Positions 1 to 13,320 are shown, counted from the first letter of the stretch. The stretch is DNA of 64,000 nt from Gaeumannomyces sp. JS-464 (GCA_002197995.1 NGZR01000006.1:248001-312000), one strand, 5' to 3'. A program made the numbers and translations. The notes: generated by a model from the sequence alone, not told the origin.

Positions 1-234
1 CGTGAAGCCTCTGCTCCCCCGGGTTGGCCTATTGATGCAACGACATTCCATCACCGAAAAGAATTTGCCTTGCAGCAAACATTTTCCGCATCGCCAAAGG
101 AAGGCTGTCGACGACGACACAGCGGCTCACAACTCCCACGCCTTGCTGCAGCCAACATATGGCACATGTCAACGCTAACCCGGCATATCCCCGGCGACGC
201 TGAGCTGAGCTGAGCTGAGCTGCACACTACTGCA
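1..234. other. Upstream flank of MRS2, no gene seen
   Basis: No coding region is supported on either strand. The segment presumably holds the proximal promoter and leader of the MRS2 gene. It ends in a short tandem repeat just before the start codon. Confidence 0.5.
199..222. repeat. Short tandem GAGCT repeat in MRS2 leader
   Basis: A 5-nt unit (GAGCT/TGAGC) is repeated between four and five times, about 12 nt before the MRS2 start codon. It probably lies in the 5' leader. No function can be assigned. Confidence 0.8.
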
Positions 235-2173
235 ATGCCTCCGCCGGCACCGAGCCTGCCAGTCCCCTCCCCGCGTCTGCTGCGATTCCTCCGCTCGCAG
301 ACCGACGGCCTAGTCTCGCCCCTCGGCGCCGCCGCCGGCCGCCATGCCACCGCCGCCGCTGCCCGCTCGCCTTGCCGGCCACCCCGCGCATCCGTGAGCG
401 CCCGCCGCCAGCAATGCCTGACCCACGGCCGCATCACTTGTCTCGGCGGCAGGCCGTTACCCTCAGCTGCGCGCGCCTTCTCCGCTAGCGCGGCACGGTG
501 CGGCTCCCGGACGACAGCCCCGCCCCCGCTGCCCACAAGATTAGAAGGTAGCCTCGAGGCGTCTCTCTTCAGCATTGACGGCATCTTGCCGCGGGCGCTC
601 CGCAGACGGAGGGGCAGCCTGGACGAGAGGGACGCAGGGAAGAACATGAGCGGCGGCGGCGAGGCCTCCTCTTCCTCGCCATGGTCGCCGCCCACGGGCC
701 GCCAGCAACCCCGCCGCAGCGCGTCGAAAATGACATGGCAGGAGAGGCTCTGGGGGGCCAGGAAGCCGCTGCGGCGGTCCGACGACATGTGCGGCGACGA
801 CGGCGGGCCTGACAGCAACTTCACCTTTGGCTCCCGCAGGACGCAGCTCATGCGGGCACCCATGGACCCCAGGCTGCGCTGCACCGAGGTCGATGAGAAT
901 GGCGAGGTCATACTTGTGGACGGCGAGTACAAGAAGAGCGAGCTGATTGCGAAGGTGGGCACCCATGGCCATCCCCTCTGCCAGTTGCTTTGCTGACATC
1001 TACGTAAAGTATGGGCTTCTGCCACGAGATCTCAGAAAGATCGACTCGTCCAACCTGCCACACATACTCGTGCGGCCGTCGGCGATCCTGCTGAACCTGC
1101 TGCACCTCAGGGTGCTCATCAAGTCGGACCGGGTGCTGCTCTTCGACGTGTTTGGGTCCAAGACGTCGTATAATCAGTCGGCCTTCATGTACGACCTTCA
1201 GGGCCGGCTGCGGCAGAAGCAGCAAGGACCTAATTCGGTCGGCGGGCTTCCCTATGAGTTCCGCGCTCTCGAAGCTGTGCTTATCTCGGCGACTACCGCC
1301 CTCGAGGCCGACCTGTACACTGTGCGTGAGCCCGTGGTCCGCGTCCTGCGTGAGCTCGAGGACGATATCAACCGAGACCGTCTCCGTATCCTCCTCGTGC
1401 TGTCCAAGAAGGTCAGCACGTTTGAGCAAAAGGCCAAGCTCGTGCGTGACGCCATCGACGAGTTGCTCGAGGCCGACGACGACTTGGCCGCCATGTACCT
1501 GACAGAGAAGCGCCACGACCTGTACCGCGGTGAGGACGATCACACCGAGGTTGAGATGCTGCTCGAATCGTACCATAAGATATGCGACGAAGTCGTCCAG
1601 GAGGCAGGGAGCTTGGTGTCAAGCATTCGCAATACCGAGGAGATGTGAGTTGTTGTTTTTCCAATGCCTCCCTAAAGCGCTTGGTATCATCATCTGACAA
1701 GCTCGTCTGCCACCGTGCACAGCATCCGCGCAATCCTCGACGCAAACCGCAACTCGCTCATGTTACTGGATCTCAAGTTCAGCATCGGCACGCTCGGACT
1801 GGCCATGGGCACTTTCCTAGCCGGCCTTTACGGTATGAACCTGGAGAACTTCATCGAGGAGACCGACTGGGGCTTCGCCGGCGTCACCAGCTTCTCCGTC
1901 GCCTTCTCCCTCCTCGTATGCTGGTACGGTCTCGTCAAGCTGCGAAAGGTCCAGCGTGTCAAGATGCACGGCAGCGAGGCTCGCGCCCACCTCGACTCTG
2001 CCTGGTTCCGCGACGACCACCATACGGGCCACAACCACCACACGTCGCCATCTTCCGGCCCTAGCTCGCCGGGCAGCGGCGGCGGCTCACTCGACAACCG
2101 ATTCAGGGCCGGGCTGCGACGTGCGGAGATGAAGAACAACGGCACTCCCGGGATCCCCAAGGCCAAGAAGTAG
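235..2173 (+). CDS. MRS2: Mitochondrial inner-membrane magnesium channel Mrs2
   Basis: This is a CorA/Mrs2/Alr1 superfamily Mg2+ channel that imports Mg2+ into the mitochondrial matrix as a pentamer. Exons are 235-954, 1010-1644 and 1723-2173, giving 601 aa. The introns are 55 and 78 nt, and both have a CTGAC branch site. Joining exons 1 and 2 restores the continuous family motif [16 protein letters not shown]. The N-terminus is rich in Arg, Ala and Ser and nearly free of acidic residues up to about residue 100, as expected for a matrix-targeting presequence. A predicted first membrane helix (about 471-488) runs directly into the diagnostic Gly-Met-Asn triad at 489-491, and a second helix spans about 503-521. 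The short loop contains the acidic ENFIEE stretch. The tail is His-rich ([10 protein letters not shown]). The ATG at 235 opens the reading frame that covers the presequence. Length fits the filamentous-fungal family. Paralogue Lpe10/Mfm1 is the main alternative. Confidence 0.93.
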
Positions 2174-2392
2174 CTATGATCGAATCAGAATCGAAGCATG
2201 CCATGAATATTCGACACCGCACCCCCCTCTCTGTTTATCGCCGCACTCGCCCCCTTAAAACGAGCCATGGCCCGCCAAGATGGGAACCAGCTTGAAATGT
2301 ATTATAATGGCAGATATTACAGCATTTAGACGCTGCTCCCTATCCTCATCTGCAAAGGTAAAGCCCACGTGGCTCATGTTGCATAGCAGCTA

Positions 2393-2398
2393 AATAAA
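2393..2398 (+). terminator. Candidate polyadenylation signal of MRS2
   Basis: AATAAA lies 220 nt after the MRS2 stop codon. Fungal poly(A) signals are loose, so this is a candidate only. Confidence 0.35.
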
Positions 2399-5300
2399 AC
2401 CATCTTGTACTATAGCCGGGCTGGCCATCTAGAAACTTGACCCTGTCGAACTTATGAGTTCAACGAACATTATCACGGCAGTGACACAACGCATCGGACG
2501 TAGGTCCGATCGACGTAAACCCACTGAGCATTCCACGACTCCCAACAGTAGCAGAGTGTATCTCTGATCTCGGATGATATGGGAAGGTTGACAAGGCGAC
2601 GCGGGCACATCTCCCCGGCCCTTCAGCACCCGAATCTACAACAGCCTTGGATCTCCGTTAGAGGGGCCTTCGGCGATAGAGACTGGCCCATATCCCCACA
2701 CCGGCATCCGTGTCGAGGCTCTGACTCTCAAACAGTCCGGAATTTTGCTGCACACCGTATCGGCATCGCATCCAAGTACGCTCAGAGTCCCCGCGCTATA
2801 GCCTCCTCTGTACGAGGCTTTAGACTAGACATCGTCGCTGGCAACGCGCGTAATCGAGACATCCTGACAGCGGCAGGTTACCAAAGACCCACCTCTGATG
2901 CCGATTTCGGCTTTTCTTTCCTCTTGGGTGGGTGACACAAAAGAATCTCCCATCGCCACCCACGGCGAAGGACGGGAGTCAGCCCGGCCCCGACAAAGAG
3001 TCCGACTCTGACCGGCCTGCTCGGCTGATCCCGCCACCTCTTGACAACATCGAATAGCGGCAGATACGTGTTTACGAGTGCCTTGACAGCAGCCCGGCGC
3101 TATCCGAACGAACGCCTGCCTACCCCGTGTCGCCACATCTAGGCACAGAACAGTCAGGTTCATGTGACCTGGCAGCCTCCGTGACACCCGGCCAAGGGAT
3201 AGCTAGAGATGCGTAAAAGCTCAGTCGGAGCATTTCAAGCCGTGTAAAAGGCCGAGGCAGTTACGCTCATCATGTGTCACGAGCTGTCTAGGTAGCCAAG
3301 GCGGCATGCGCTGGCGGTGCCAAGTTCCCGTGACCAAACGATTACTTGATGATGGCTCGGCCCCAACGGCCCGGTAGGAATCCAACCTGATTACATGGTT
3401 TCTATGACTACCCGCATGCACACGCTGGGGCGCGGAGGGATGCAGCTTCGAACATCCTCTCGCTTACTGCTAGATCCGGGCCGGGAACACAGGATGGCTG
3501 GCGAAGGGCATGGGTAAGGGCACAGTAAGCAGTCAAGTCTATCCGGTCCGACGCCCCCAGGAAGCAGGGAGGCGACAGCAAAATGTTCCGGCCACAACCT
3601 CGCAGTGCCATCCGCACCCGTCGACGCACACCGGCTGTCAAAAGTTGTATTCTGAATCGGAGAAGTCGGATGTCCGAGCCGCTGCTGCGTAATATAGAGC
3701 ATGCCAACAGGGTATTGCTGCAGGGCTGGATTGCACGAAGTTTTTATGGTATTCTGGCCAATAATTTGCGTCACTGTGGCGGGATGAGATCTCGTCCACA
3801 CACCGCAAGCCAACGAATTAACATACTGCTGCTACTACCATTTAAGATGCTACCTTTTGGAACGTGCTGACTATAATTCATATTGTATCGCCGCCTTGCA
3901 AGCCACACAGAGATGGCTATCCCTCGTGACAGACATGTCCGGTCTCGGACACGAAATTCGTGGGATCGGGTTCGACCTTGGGCTGCCTACTCAGCTGGGC
4001 TCCAATCGAAGAGTCATCGGTAGCGTTTGCCGACCCAGCCATGCGATCTTGGTTTTGCCCGGCTTCTTCGCCACGGAAGGGAAATTTAAACGTCTGACAT
4101 GGAAGCCCCAACGCGAAATCCTACCCTATTGTGCATGTCAGATCCATGCCAGATAGCTGATGGTCTTTCAGAATTCCAGTATACGCGCAACGAGGTCAGG
4201 CTGTGCTGGAAGGCAGCCGGTCGCTTTTCGGAGCTGAGCTGACAGCAGACTAAGTGATTCCAGTGTAGCCTTGCAGAGCACCCAACGGGGAGGTACCAGA
4301 GGGCTCCCAATATGCCTCGCTGCCTGGATATCAGCCAGAGGCGCGCGTTACAGTACGCCAACAAAGCCCTGCCAACCCAACACCACCTCCAGGCTGGCCA
4401 GCCTTGTCACCAGTAAGATCCCAGTGGGATTTCCCAGCCCTTTTAGAGTCCGACGTTTGCGCTGCATCTACACGTCCCACCACACCATCCACGCATGTTC
4501 TGTCCAGCTTTTTGGCCAGCGACAATCGTCAGCCTATTACTGGGCTTTCCTTGCCACCTCGGGCGTCCGCGGCCCAAGTCAGCCGCGCCTAAACCGGGGA
4601 GTTTCACGCTTTTCTTTTGTTGCGAGTCATCATGCCCAGCGCACCCGATGGATTAGCCGCCGCTCCCCCAGTCGGAGACATGGAAGTGCTGGGTAAGCAC
4701 GATTACAGAGCATTGAACTGTTTTGGGCTTCGGCCTGCCTCTCCAGGGCCACCACTGTCTCCACGGGCGGAGAAGAGAAAATGGTGAGGCGAGATGGGTG
4801 ACGACTGCACTGCACTGCCTGCCTGCCTGCCTGCCTGTCTCTCAGAGTGCGGGGACGATAAGGGAGCATTGCCGCCTTACACCGCACACCGTAATTGACA
4901 TTCTCCGGCCGAGCCTCTCTCCGAAGACTCACCTCCTCCCACCCTCCTGTTTCCAAGGTGTGGCTTATTGCCCACAATATAGCGTCGCATGTCGGGTGCG
5001 CTGTGGCTTCCAGGTGACGCAAGCGTGGCCTCCATGGCACCGACAAGGGTCAGGACTTGCACGCGGGCATCCGCGGGGCGGCTCAAGAAGCAAGGCATGG
5101 TGTCCCCGGCCTCTGGCCTCTGAGGGACAGCGGAACGCATCACGGGGCGAGGGGACGACACGGCATGGTGTAGCAGGGATACCGGACCAGGGATATGAAT
5201 GGGGCCGGGACAAAGATCAGAAAAAAAGACGGCGTGGTTCAGGTCCAGCCTCACCGGTATGAAGGGAACCGCGAATGGCGAATGCGATAGGCCCCGCGGC

Positions 5301-6099
5301 ACGCTGCTGCCTCGAAGACACACCTTGGCAAAAAGGCCATGCGACGGCCATGTGTGCTGCCTCTCGGTCCTTGTTGCCGGAGCAGCCGAGGGGAAAACCG
5401 ACTCATCACCAGTGATGCATCTGTGCCTATTTCTGCAAAGAGCCCGCGAAATGCATCCGCAGTGGAGCGAGACAGGGCAAAAAGGGGACAGCCAGCAAAG
5501 ACCAAAAAAGCAGCATTGAATCGGCGCGTCCCCAAGGCTCAGCCACACACAGTTGAGAGATCAATTCCCTTCCCGGATTCGACCCGCCCGTTTTCTGCGT
5601 TTAGGCTACCGAGACAACCTTGCCCACACCATTGACCACATGAGTGAGGCGGGGTAATGAAGGTAACATGGATGCATCAAATGCACGCTCTTCGCCCTGC
5701 CCCTCAAAAACCCGGCAGAGATCGAAAAAAAACGAGGCGCACGCATAACCGCAACGCTCAAAAAAAAAAAAATCAAAAAAAAAACCCCCATTGAAAGAAC
5801 ACTAATGTGCAGAACAGTGACGGACACGCGCGCAGCCAGACGGGAACTGCCGTTATCCGCAATTGGGGGGCAGTGCTTCGGTTTTCTGCCTGGGAGAGGA
5901 GGCAGGCAAGAGAAGCACCGACAACCAAGCGAGGCAGGCAGGCAATCAAGCAACGGGAACACAACATGCACATACACAAAACAAGGAGGCAGCATGCATG
6001 CGCAGCCAACAATACATACGCTGCCCGCCCATACCGGGAACGAAAATAGGTAGTGCGTAAAGCCAGAGGCCGCCGCCACCGCCGCCGCCGCACACACAC

Positions 6100-6137
6100 T
6101 ACCTAGGTACTACCTACCTACCTACCTACCTACCTAC
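6100..6137. repeat. TACC tetranucleotide tract with a TAGGTA core
   Basis: ACCTAGGTAC is followed by about seven TACC/CTAC units. This is the longest member of a family of TACCTA/TAGGTA motifs scattered through the intergenic DNA of this window. Confidence 0.85.
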
Positions 6138-8309
6138 ACAACTGGGGCAAAAATGTCGAAGATTCCAAGATTGACGATAAGTTGTGGGGGTTGTTTACTA
6201 CACTACGATGACCTCTCGCGCTTGTTTACTCCACTACGGTGGGATGCGGATATGTGCGTGTGTGGCGGCGGGAGGGGATATCGTATCGAGAAAAAAAAAA
6301 GAAAAAAAAGAAGAGGCTGGCTAAGAAGGGATGGATGAGGATGCAATTCATTGCTGGCATGGCGACGCACCCATCTACCTAGGCTGTCTCAATTTCAGCT
6401 CAATAGTGTCGACCTCCGGATTGGCCACTTGCCCCAAAGGGATGGATCATCTTGGTTACTCATTGCTGACGGGGGCATAGCATGTGTTGTTCTCTCGAGA
6501 GAGGGTGGTTCGCGACCCGGCAAACTGAGCCTTTTGATGAGATCTCCTCTTTCGTGTCCGTGTCTCTCGCCTCCCCCTTTTACTTCCCACGATATCACCA
6601 TCGCTCTTGGTCCGGCATTGATGTGTTGTTGGATGGTAGCACGTGTGACGAATGGGCATTTCCCCTTCGAAAGAGGGTCTCTGGTAGCTGCTGACATCTG
6701 ACATCGATCAGGCCACACTGGGGGAAGGAGCAGACTTGGGACATCGGAGATGGCTTCTAGAACGGTACACGGAATAGTCCGTCACATATTCCTCTCTCAT
6801 GACTCCAGCCGTTGATTTTGAGACACGGACCAAGACGCAATCACCAATTGCGCGATCCTGATTAGGTTGGCCTTGCTCAGGGTAGGGTGTGGCCGCGCTA
6901 GGCCGGGGCACACCAGGCATCAGTGAGTGGTTGCCATGTTACAAGAGTGTGAGGCGCTGAGGGTCTTGCAGAAATGGTGTCGTGGACGATGAGATCTGAT
7001 TAGTCCGACGATTCTGTTCCCCCTTCCATCGTTCTTGTGAGGGATCCACGGATGACTCAGGGGACCACGCGGGCGGGTGGCTTTTGTTTAGGTGGCCGCC
7101 GTGATGGGTGTAGTGACCTTTTCGGCGGAGGAGGGATGCATGGCGTAGCGGGCAGTTTAGGTCGAATGGCCAGTCCAGTCTGGGCCCCCGTCCGCGGCCA
7201 TTGTCGCCCTCGCCGCCGCCGACGCCGTGGCCCCCTATTCCCTTTTGAGAGGCACAGCCGACGGCATCCATCCTTGGTGGGTTGTCTTTTTTTGCTTTCA
7301 GCCGGGGTTCGTCGCGGCCATCATAGTAATACGGGGAACGAATTATCGAGCGCGTTGGCCCTCTTGGCCAGTATTGCTCCCTCTTCTCCCGAAAAGGGAG
7401 GGCATCTTGAAACCGTCTAGACGGCATCGCAATTCCGAGCGCGGGCGGTGCACAGCCCGAGTGTCTGAGGCCTCGCCCTGCTCCACAAGCCAAAGCCCCA
7501 AAAGAGAGGCCGATGGCGACGTCCGCGCCGGCTTGGATACGTCGTATCAACGTGCGGCGCAAATTGGGGGCCCTCATATCTCATGGATCCTCTGCGTCGC
7601 ACATCCATCCATGGCGATCGTGAACAAAGCGTGCAATAACCAGCCCGTTAGGAAAGCGGACAGCAAGATGATGATGTTGACTCACACCCGCCGTCTTTTT
7701 TTTTTTTCTTCTGCAATCAAGCACACAGACAGGGGTGGGTGGGATACGGTGGGCCTGAAAAAGAGGGGCTGGGTCGAAAGAAAGGCTGCATGTCAAGGAG
7801 TTCAATGCTGCGCTGGGCGACGAGACCCCGGCTGATTGGCCGTGTTATTGCGAGCGAGCTTGACAAGTGGTGTGGGGTCCAAATGCCACCAGCGGAAGGA
7901 GGGGCAGGAACGTGGAGGATTGCCAACAGCCGGGTCTCCTGTTCTCGAAGGTTCAAATTACGAGAGCCAACGGAGCGGTAGGGATCAGCAAAGTGGCTGT
8001 TGCCCGCGCCTGCGGGGGCCCGTCTGTATCAGGCTTTTTATTTTTTATTTCCTGGTGGTTGGTCGCCTTGTGTTTGCCCGTTTGCTGCCTTGAAGACTCG
8101 CAGTTCGACCTGGCGTCGGCAGCCAACCAAGATTTGCTCCGGGCTGCGAAATAAGGATCGGGCTTGGTTGGCTGGTGGCCAGGGTCGACGCAGCGAGGCA
8201 AAGCCGACGCCAATTCCCGGATCGGAAGCTTCGGCTCGCCCAATCAAGCGGCCTGCTTACTCCGATGGTTCGATTCGACCAAAAGGATGGGAGGATGGAG
8301 GACGCTGCT

Positions 8310-8349
8310 GCGTGTGCGTGTGTGTGTGTGCGTGCGTGCGTGTTGTGTG

Positions 8350-8382
<33 letters not shown>

Positions 8383-8392
8383 TGTGTGCGTG
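8310..8392. repeat. GT-rich microsatellite
   Basis: An interrupted (GT)n/(CGTG)n tract of about 80 bp lies in the gene-free region. Any long frames crossing it are artefacts of the dinucleotide repeat. Confidence 0.9.
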
Positions 8393-10164
8393 CAGTGCAG
8401 ACAATAAGGTTGGCAGGCAGGTAAGGGATCGCATTGCATGCCAGCGGCGGCAGTCCTTGGGACCTGTCGTGAGCTATCGCTTCTCGCGCTGCCCCTGAAC
8501 GGTTTGCTTGCAAGGTGTGACTGGCGGACGCAGACGGCCTGGACGGGCCAGAATTGCACCACGGCAGTATCATGACGCTGCTCTGTTTACGCCCGGCCCT
8601 GAGCCAAGCCATATGTGATGCAGTAAGGCTGTCGACGTGGATGGCTGCAGCCTCTTGCGCAAGGCATTGTTTTCCAAGCAAACTTTTTCCCCCTCCGCCT
8701 CTTTGGGCCCCCATGCGGTCTGCCATGCCCGGGACCGCGATTTTGGATTTCTCCTGCCAGTGGCTGGCCGTGATGCTGCTGCTGGCCGCCGGCTGCTTCT
8801 TGGTGTGGTGTTGTCCCAGTGTTTTTCCTGCGGGCGTTGCGTTGCCAACACCTGCACGAGTTCTGAGAACCAAGCAGAATGGAGGGGACAGTCTGACGCA
8901 GCACTCATGGAGCCTAATCGGCCCGCCCGACACGTCTAGGGCGGGGCCAGCTAGACCGCTACATGCAGACCTGGTCACGCATCATAGGGAGGCTAACTTG
9001 TTTGGGACACACGAGCAGGCGTCGGGACTCGCATCGCCTGCGAGTGCTATCTGGCTCTCGAGGCACTGGCTGCGCTTGCCACAGCAACACGGCTGTCGTG
9101 GACCACAGCCGAGACCGACCAGAGGAGCACACGTCTCTGCCTGCCTACGTCTTTTTGCATTCTCGGGACGCTATCACTGCTCATCAAGAGGGTTCGGCCA
9201 AGTGCCGCAGGAGGGTTCTTGCATGTGGATGACCGCCGGCGTCACCTCCCAAGAACACAGCGGCGGCCGACCGGTGTCACTCGCCCGAAAACACTCGTGC
9301 TTGGTGGGTCCTTGCGGGACACGTAACAAGGCCAGGGCCCGACTCCATCAGTCGACAACGTCTCAACACGTTTTTGGGGGGCCCGCCTAAGTGCCGGCCT
9401 GATCGCCTCGGACTGTGTCTCGAGACCCTGTTTTCGCCCTACTGGTGCTTGCCAGAGCATTCTACTCAACCCCTCTTTCTCTCTGGACAAGACAGGGTGG
9501 AGAGAGTTGCATTGTTCGTCGGATGCCCTTTTCGATATGCCTCCTCTTACTGGTAACGTGAGCTTTGCTGCGTGTGAGTCGCCCCCGGTGAGACCCGGCC
9601 CGGCGCTGCGGACAACAGTGCCCAGCAATATGCAAACCCGAGAAACGCATTCGCCAGATGCGGTTGGTTGGTTGGCTTCGAGCAGCGGGTAGTATAGCAA
9701 ATGCACTTAGTACGTATGCGCAGACTCATCCTCACTGTCGTGGAGCTCCAGCGAATAAACGGATACGCAGGCTATTAGTAGAGCCCGCGCGTAGGGTGCG
9801 AGGGTGCCATGCAAGTCCAAAGCCTCTCTGTCTCGCGCATGGCGCAGACGAGCAGCAAGTTGCCGAACCACGACGTTGCTGCCGCAGCCCGTGCCTGGCC
9901 GATCCTTTTGCTCCCTCTGCTTTTTTTTCTTCTCTCTCACCTTTCGACGGCCAGAGCGATGTTGGGAGGCAGCCTCCCGATTCCAGGTCTAAAGAACGCA
10001 TAACGCTGGGCTGTGTAGTGTGCACTGGTCGGTCCACTAACACACCATGCGGAGAAAATGGTTCCCTGATTCAACATTTACCTAAATTTGGCAAGAGAAT
10101 CGCTTGCCGGCTTGACCTCGTTCTGCCGGCTGACGGCTGAGCCTCTACGAGCCGTTGGGGGCAC

Positions 10165-10194
10165 AGCGCAAGCCAGCGCAAGCCAGCGCAAGCC
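10165..10194. repeat. Three tandem copies of a 10-nt unit
   Basis: AGCGCAAGCC is repeated three times perfectly, followed closely by CCCTAGGTAC at about 10197. No function is apparent. Confidence 0.85.
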
Positions 10195-10558
10195 TCCCTA
10201 GGTACTGAGGCGAAGAAGCAGCGCAGCCATCGATTCGACCGTTGCCGGTTTGCCAGTCCAAGGCTGGCGTAGCAGGAAGTGGCAGAAACCATCCCCACCA
10301 TGTCGCCCACACACCATCAATTGGCATGGAGATTGTGGTGTCGTCGTCTTCAGCCAACTCTCCCCGTCGCACGCACCACCGAGACAAAGCCTTTTCGCTC
10401 CCAGCGAGTGCGTCACAAACCTTAAACCGACAAATTGAGGGGATCGAGTGTTGGTTGATAGGACAGTGCGAGGTCCACCGGACCACAGCCCATTCGCCCA
10501 GCACCACGACCCGTCCTCGTGGCCATCGCTGGTGCGTGGGTTTAGCGCTCCGCCATGT

Positions 10559-10560
<2 letters not shown>

Positions 10561-10599
<39 letters not shown>
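10561..10599. repeat. T39 homopolymer
   Basis: An uninterrupted run of 39 T, the longest homopolymer in the window. It is intergenic. Its length is unreliable by most sequencing chemistries. Confidence 0.9.
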
Positions 10600-10603
<4 letters not shown>

Positions 10604-12965
10604 CTGATGGCGAATTCTCGAATAACCACATAGCCGGGCTGGAAAAGGTTGCCACGAATGACGAGGCGGAAAATTGCCTCTCTCCAATAGTGCGATATTT
10701 GTTTTTGCGGTGTGGCGTGGCGACTTTGACCTCAGCTCGTCCAAATTCCTTTTGGTATTGCCGAGGGACATAGTGCGCCAGACCAGCCAGTGGCTGCCAT
10801 ACGAAAGACCAAAAATGATAGAATTGATCAGTGCCGCCTTGTTGTGACATGTTCCCCTAAAATACGCGGAACCGCGCATTTGCAATCACACGATCTGCCG
10901 TTTGCCCATTCCACAGCATTAGATGCCAGGTAACCATGGCGATAATATGAGCGAGAAGAAGACTCAGTATACGGGATGCATTTTCCCTTCTGTCTGACTC
11001 CTCCAGTACATTCGTGTAGAGACCCTATCCCCACCAAGTTGCGGGCGTAAAGAGTGGCATGTACTTTTGCTGTGTCAAGCCGGGCTCGCCGGCGAGCTCG
11101 GGTCTTGCCGCCCTCGTCCTCGGATTCCGCTAGAGTCTGGACGGGGCCCTCTTGAATTTCGCATTAGGCACGCACTCACTGCCTGGTTGGATTTGCTGGG
11201 GTATCACCACGCCCTTATACACATCAATTCTCAATTCTCCTCTTCTGCCACCGCGTCTCGCCATCACTGTCGCCGTCGTCGCACCAGACAAACAAGAAGA
11301 AAAAAGAAGGAAAAAAACGAATACTTGGTACACTGGAGTGCAGTGACTCTGAACGCTAATCTGGATCCGGAAGCATCATCAAATGGGGGCGGGGCCAGAC
11401 ACGGGAACTGTGCCAAATTGTGCTGGGCAAGGGGGTGGACGTGTTGGATTGGATCGGGTGGGGAATTGATCAAGGTCCAAAATGCTGGCCACACACGCGC
11501 ACCCGACGGTCTCCTCCTCCCACCCATGCCAGAGGCTGGGCGCGCCGCCCAATCACGCCGGCTGGATTTCCCTGTGTGCAGCCCACACACGCCATCCAAC
11601 CAAGCGCCGCGACGCTTCCGTCAAACGCCTTGTACCGCCAGCCCACCCTGCAGTGGAGGTTGCAGCAGCCCGCCATTTTCCAGGAGGTAGCCACCGTATT
11701 ACCATATGTTCAAAACTGTCCCAGCGCCCTCGAACAATCGCCAGGCGCATTTCCCACCCTTTCTCCCCTCATCGAACCTTTGCCATGTTCGATTACGCCC
11801 ATTGAACCCATTAAAGCGACTCTTGCAGTCTGCTTGAAAGACCTAAAAGCGCACTGAGAAAAAAAAAAAAAAAGAATATCAGAAAACGAGAAGGCTTCTG
11901 CTTTTCATTTTCTTTTCCTATTTTTTTTTCTCCCTCTCTGGTTATTTTCTTCTAATATTCCCGACTATTTTCTGCTCGTCGGTGCCTCCTTTTCCCCAAG
12001 CCTTTTTTTGGTCTATTCCTTTTATTCGCCATTCATTCTGCCGTACCCGTGGCCCCTTTTCGCCGCGACGTTTTCCCCTCCCTCTCTCCTTCCGGGTCGG
12101 CCTTTGTCCTACTGGCCAGGTGTCGTTGTGTCGTCCCTGCTGAATTCGCGCGGCATTCACTTGCACTCTGCGAAGACGGAAGGAGCCTGCACTTCCGCCT
12201 AGAACATCGCCAACAAAACCCCCATTTATATTTTCTGCAGCCTAGTTCGTATCTCCGCCTGGCCCCTTCCTTACAGCGCGACAATCATCCAAGACAAGGA
12301 GAGACCTGCCGACGCAAAGAGGCAGCATCTCACTGCCCGCTGAGGATCGCGATTTCCCGGGGTTGGATCAGTCACACCCACGTATGACCGCTCAGCCCGT
12401 CACCCCCCGTCATTCACTCGCCACACTCTTTTGACGAGAGGCCCACCGTCCAGGCTTCCGCTGGGCCCTTGTCACACCACTGCCAGTTGGAGCCACCTGT
12501 CCCAGCTTGCCCCATTTTTGGCGCCCAGCGACACTCAGCCAACCCAGCCCGGCCAGTCCAGCGGCAACAGTCGTTACCTTACGTTACGGGGTGTCGCCAC
12601 TCCGCTTCGCCATTCACGCTCCTAACATCGGACGCCAGGAGGAGTCACTGCCTCTCCACCCCCTGGCCCCAACTACCTGTTCTACCTGGCCGTCGCCCCT
12701 GGAGCCAGGTACACACACCAACAAGAGTCACTGTCGACGCGCTGACAATAAAGGGCATCGATCCTCCGAAGCTCGCTCTCTTGTGTTGGTGCATGTGTGT
12801 CTGGTCTGGTCTGCCAAGCCACAGCAGACAACAGCCCGACAACCCCTGCCGACTGCCTGGCCCGCCGCCACCTCCCGAAAACACGTACCTGCATCACGCC
12901 GACGTGACGTGCAGCCCGGCCGACTGTCCCGATCGTGACATCTCCAGCCGAGCTCGAAACCCCTG

Positions 12966-13003
12966 ATGATATAGTAACCGCCGTGTTGATGCTTCAACAC
13001 TGA
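12966..13003 (+). promoter_or_regulatory. Two minimal upstream ORFs
   Basis: ATG-ATA-TAG at 12966-12974 and a four-codon ORF at 12989-13003 lie close together, about 480-510 nt before the cyclin start. They matter only if they are inside the transcript, which is inferred. Confidence 0.35.
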
Positions 13004-13106
13004 CCCGCGTTTCTGTATCTTCATTACTTCTGACCTGCCGCCTTTCTCCCACCTCTTTCTTTCCCCCATTAGGGGACATCTCCACTCAGTCATAGGTTTC
13101 TACGCG

Positions 13107-13208
13107 ATGCCTCTTGCGCAAACCTCGTTTTCTCCAGTCGCCGCCTCCTCCGCTTTGTTCTCCGGTGTGACCACTACCGAAATCGCCACCCAGGAATCCT
13201 TTGTTTAG
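13107..13208 (+). promoter_or_regulatory. 33-codon upstream ORF of the cyclin gene
   Basis: This ORF begins MPLAQTSFSP and ends at TAG 13206-13208, 268 nt before the cyclin ATG. It could reduce ribosome delivery to the main frame. Whether its peptide sequence matters is unknown. Confidence 0.4.
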
Positions 13209-13281
13209 GCTACCTCGGCGTCACCCCCCTGGCTCCCGCGACAGTCAGCCCAACAGCAGCACCGAGACTTCCTTTTAATTA

Positions 13282-13320
13282 ATGAGGTCTCCGTCTCCTG
13301 CCGGGCTTCCTTCTCGATAG
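13282..13320 (+). promoter_or_regulatory. 12-codon upstream ORF of the cyclin gene
   Basis: The ATG at 13282 opens a 12-codon frame (MRSPSPAGLPSR) closed by TAG at 13318-13320. It is the last upstream ORF, 156 nt before the main start, a spacing that would allow reinitiation. Confidence 0.4.

Larger units (their letters stand above)
2174..11869. other. 9.7 kb region without a recognisable gene
   Basis: Open frames of up to about 280 codons occur on both strands. None resembles a known family, and none joins neighbouring frames through convincing introns. The segment holds simple repeats (TACC tract at 6100, GT tract at 8310, T39 at 10561) and several TACCTAGGTA-like motifs. Its base composition is less GC-rich than the genes. 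It may contain long non-coding transcripts or distal regulatory DNA for the cyclin gene. The sequence alone does not show which. Confidence 0.6.
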
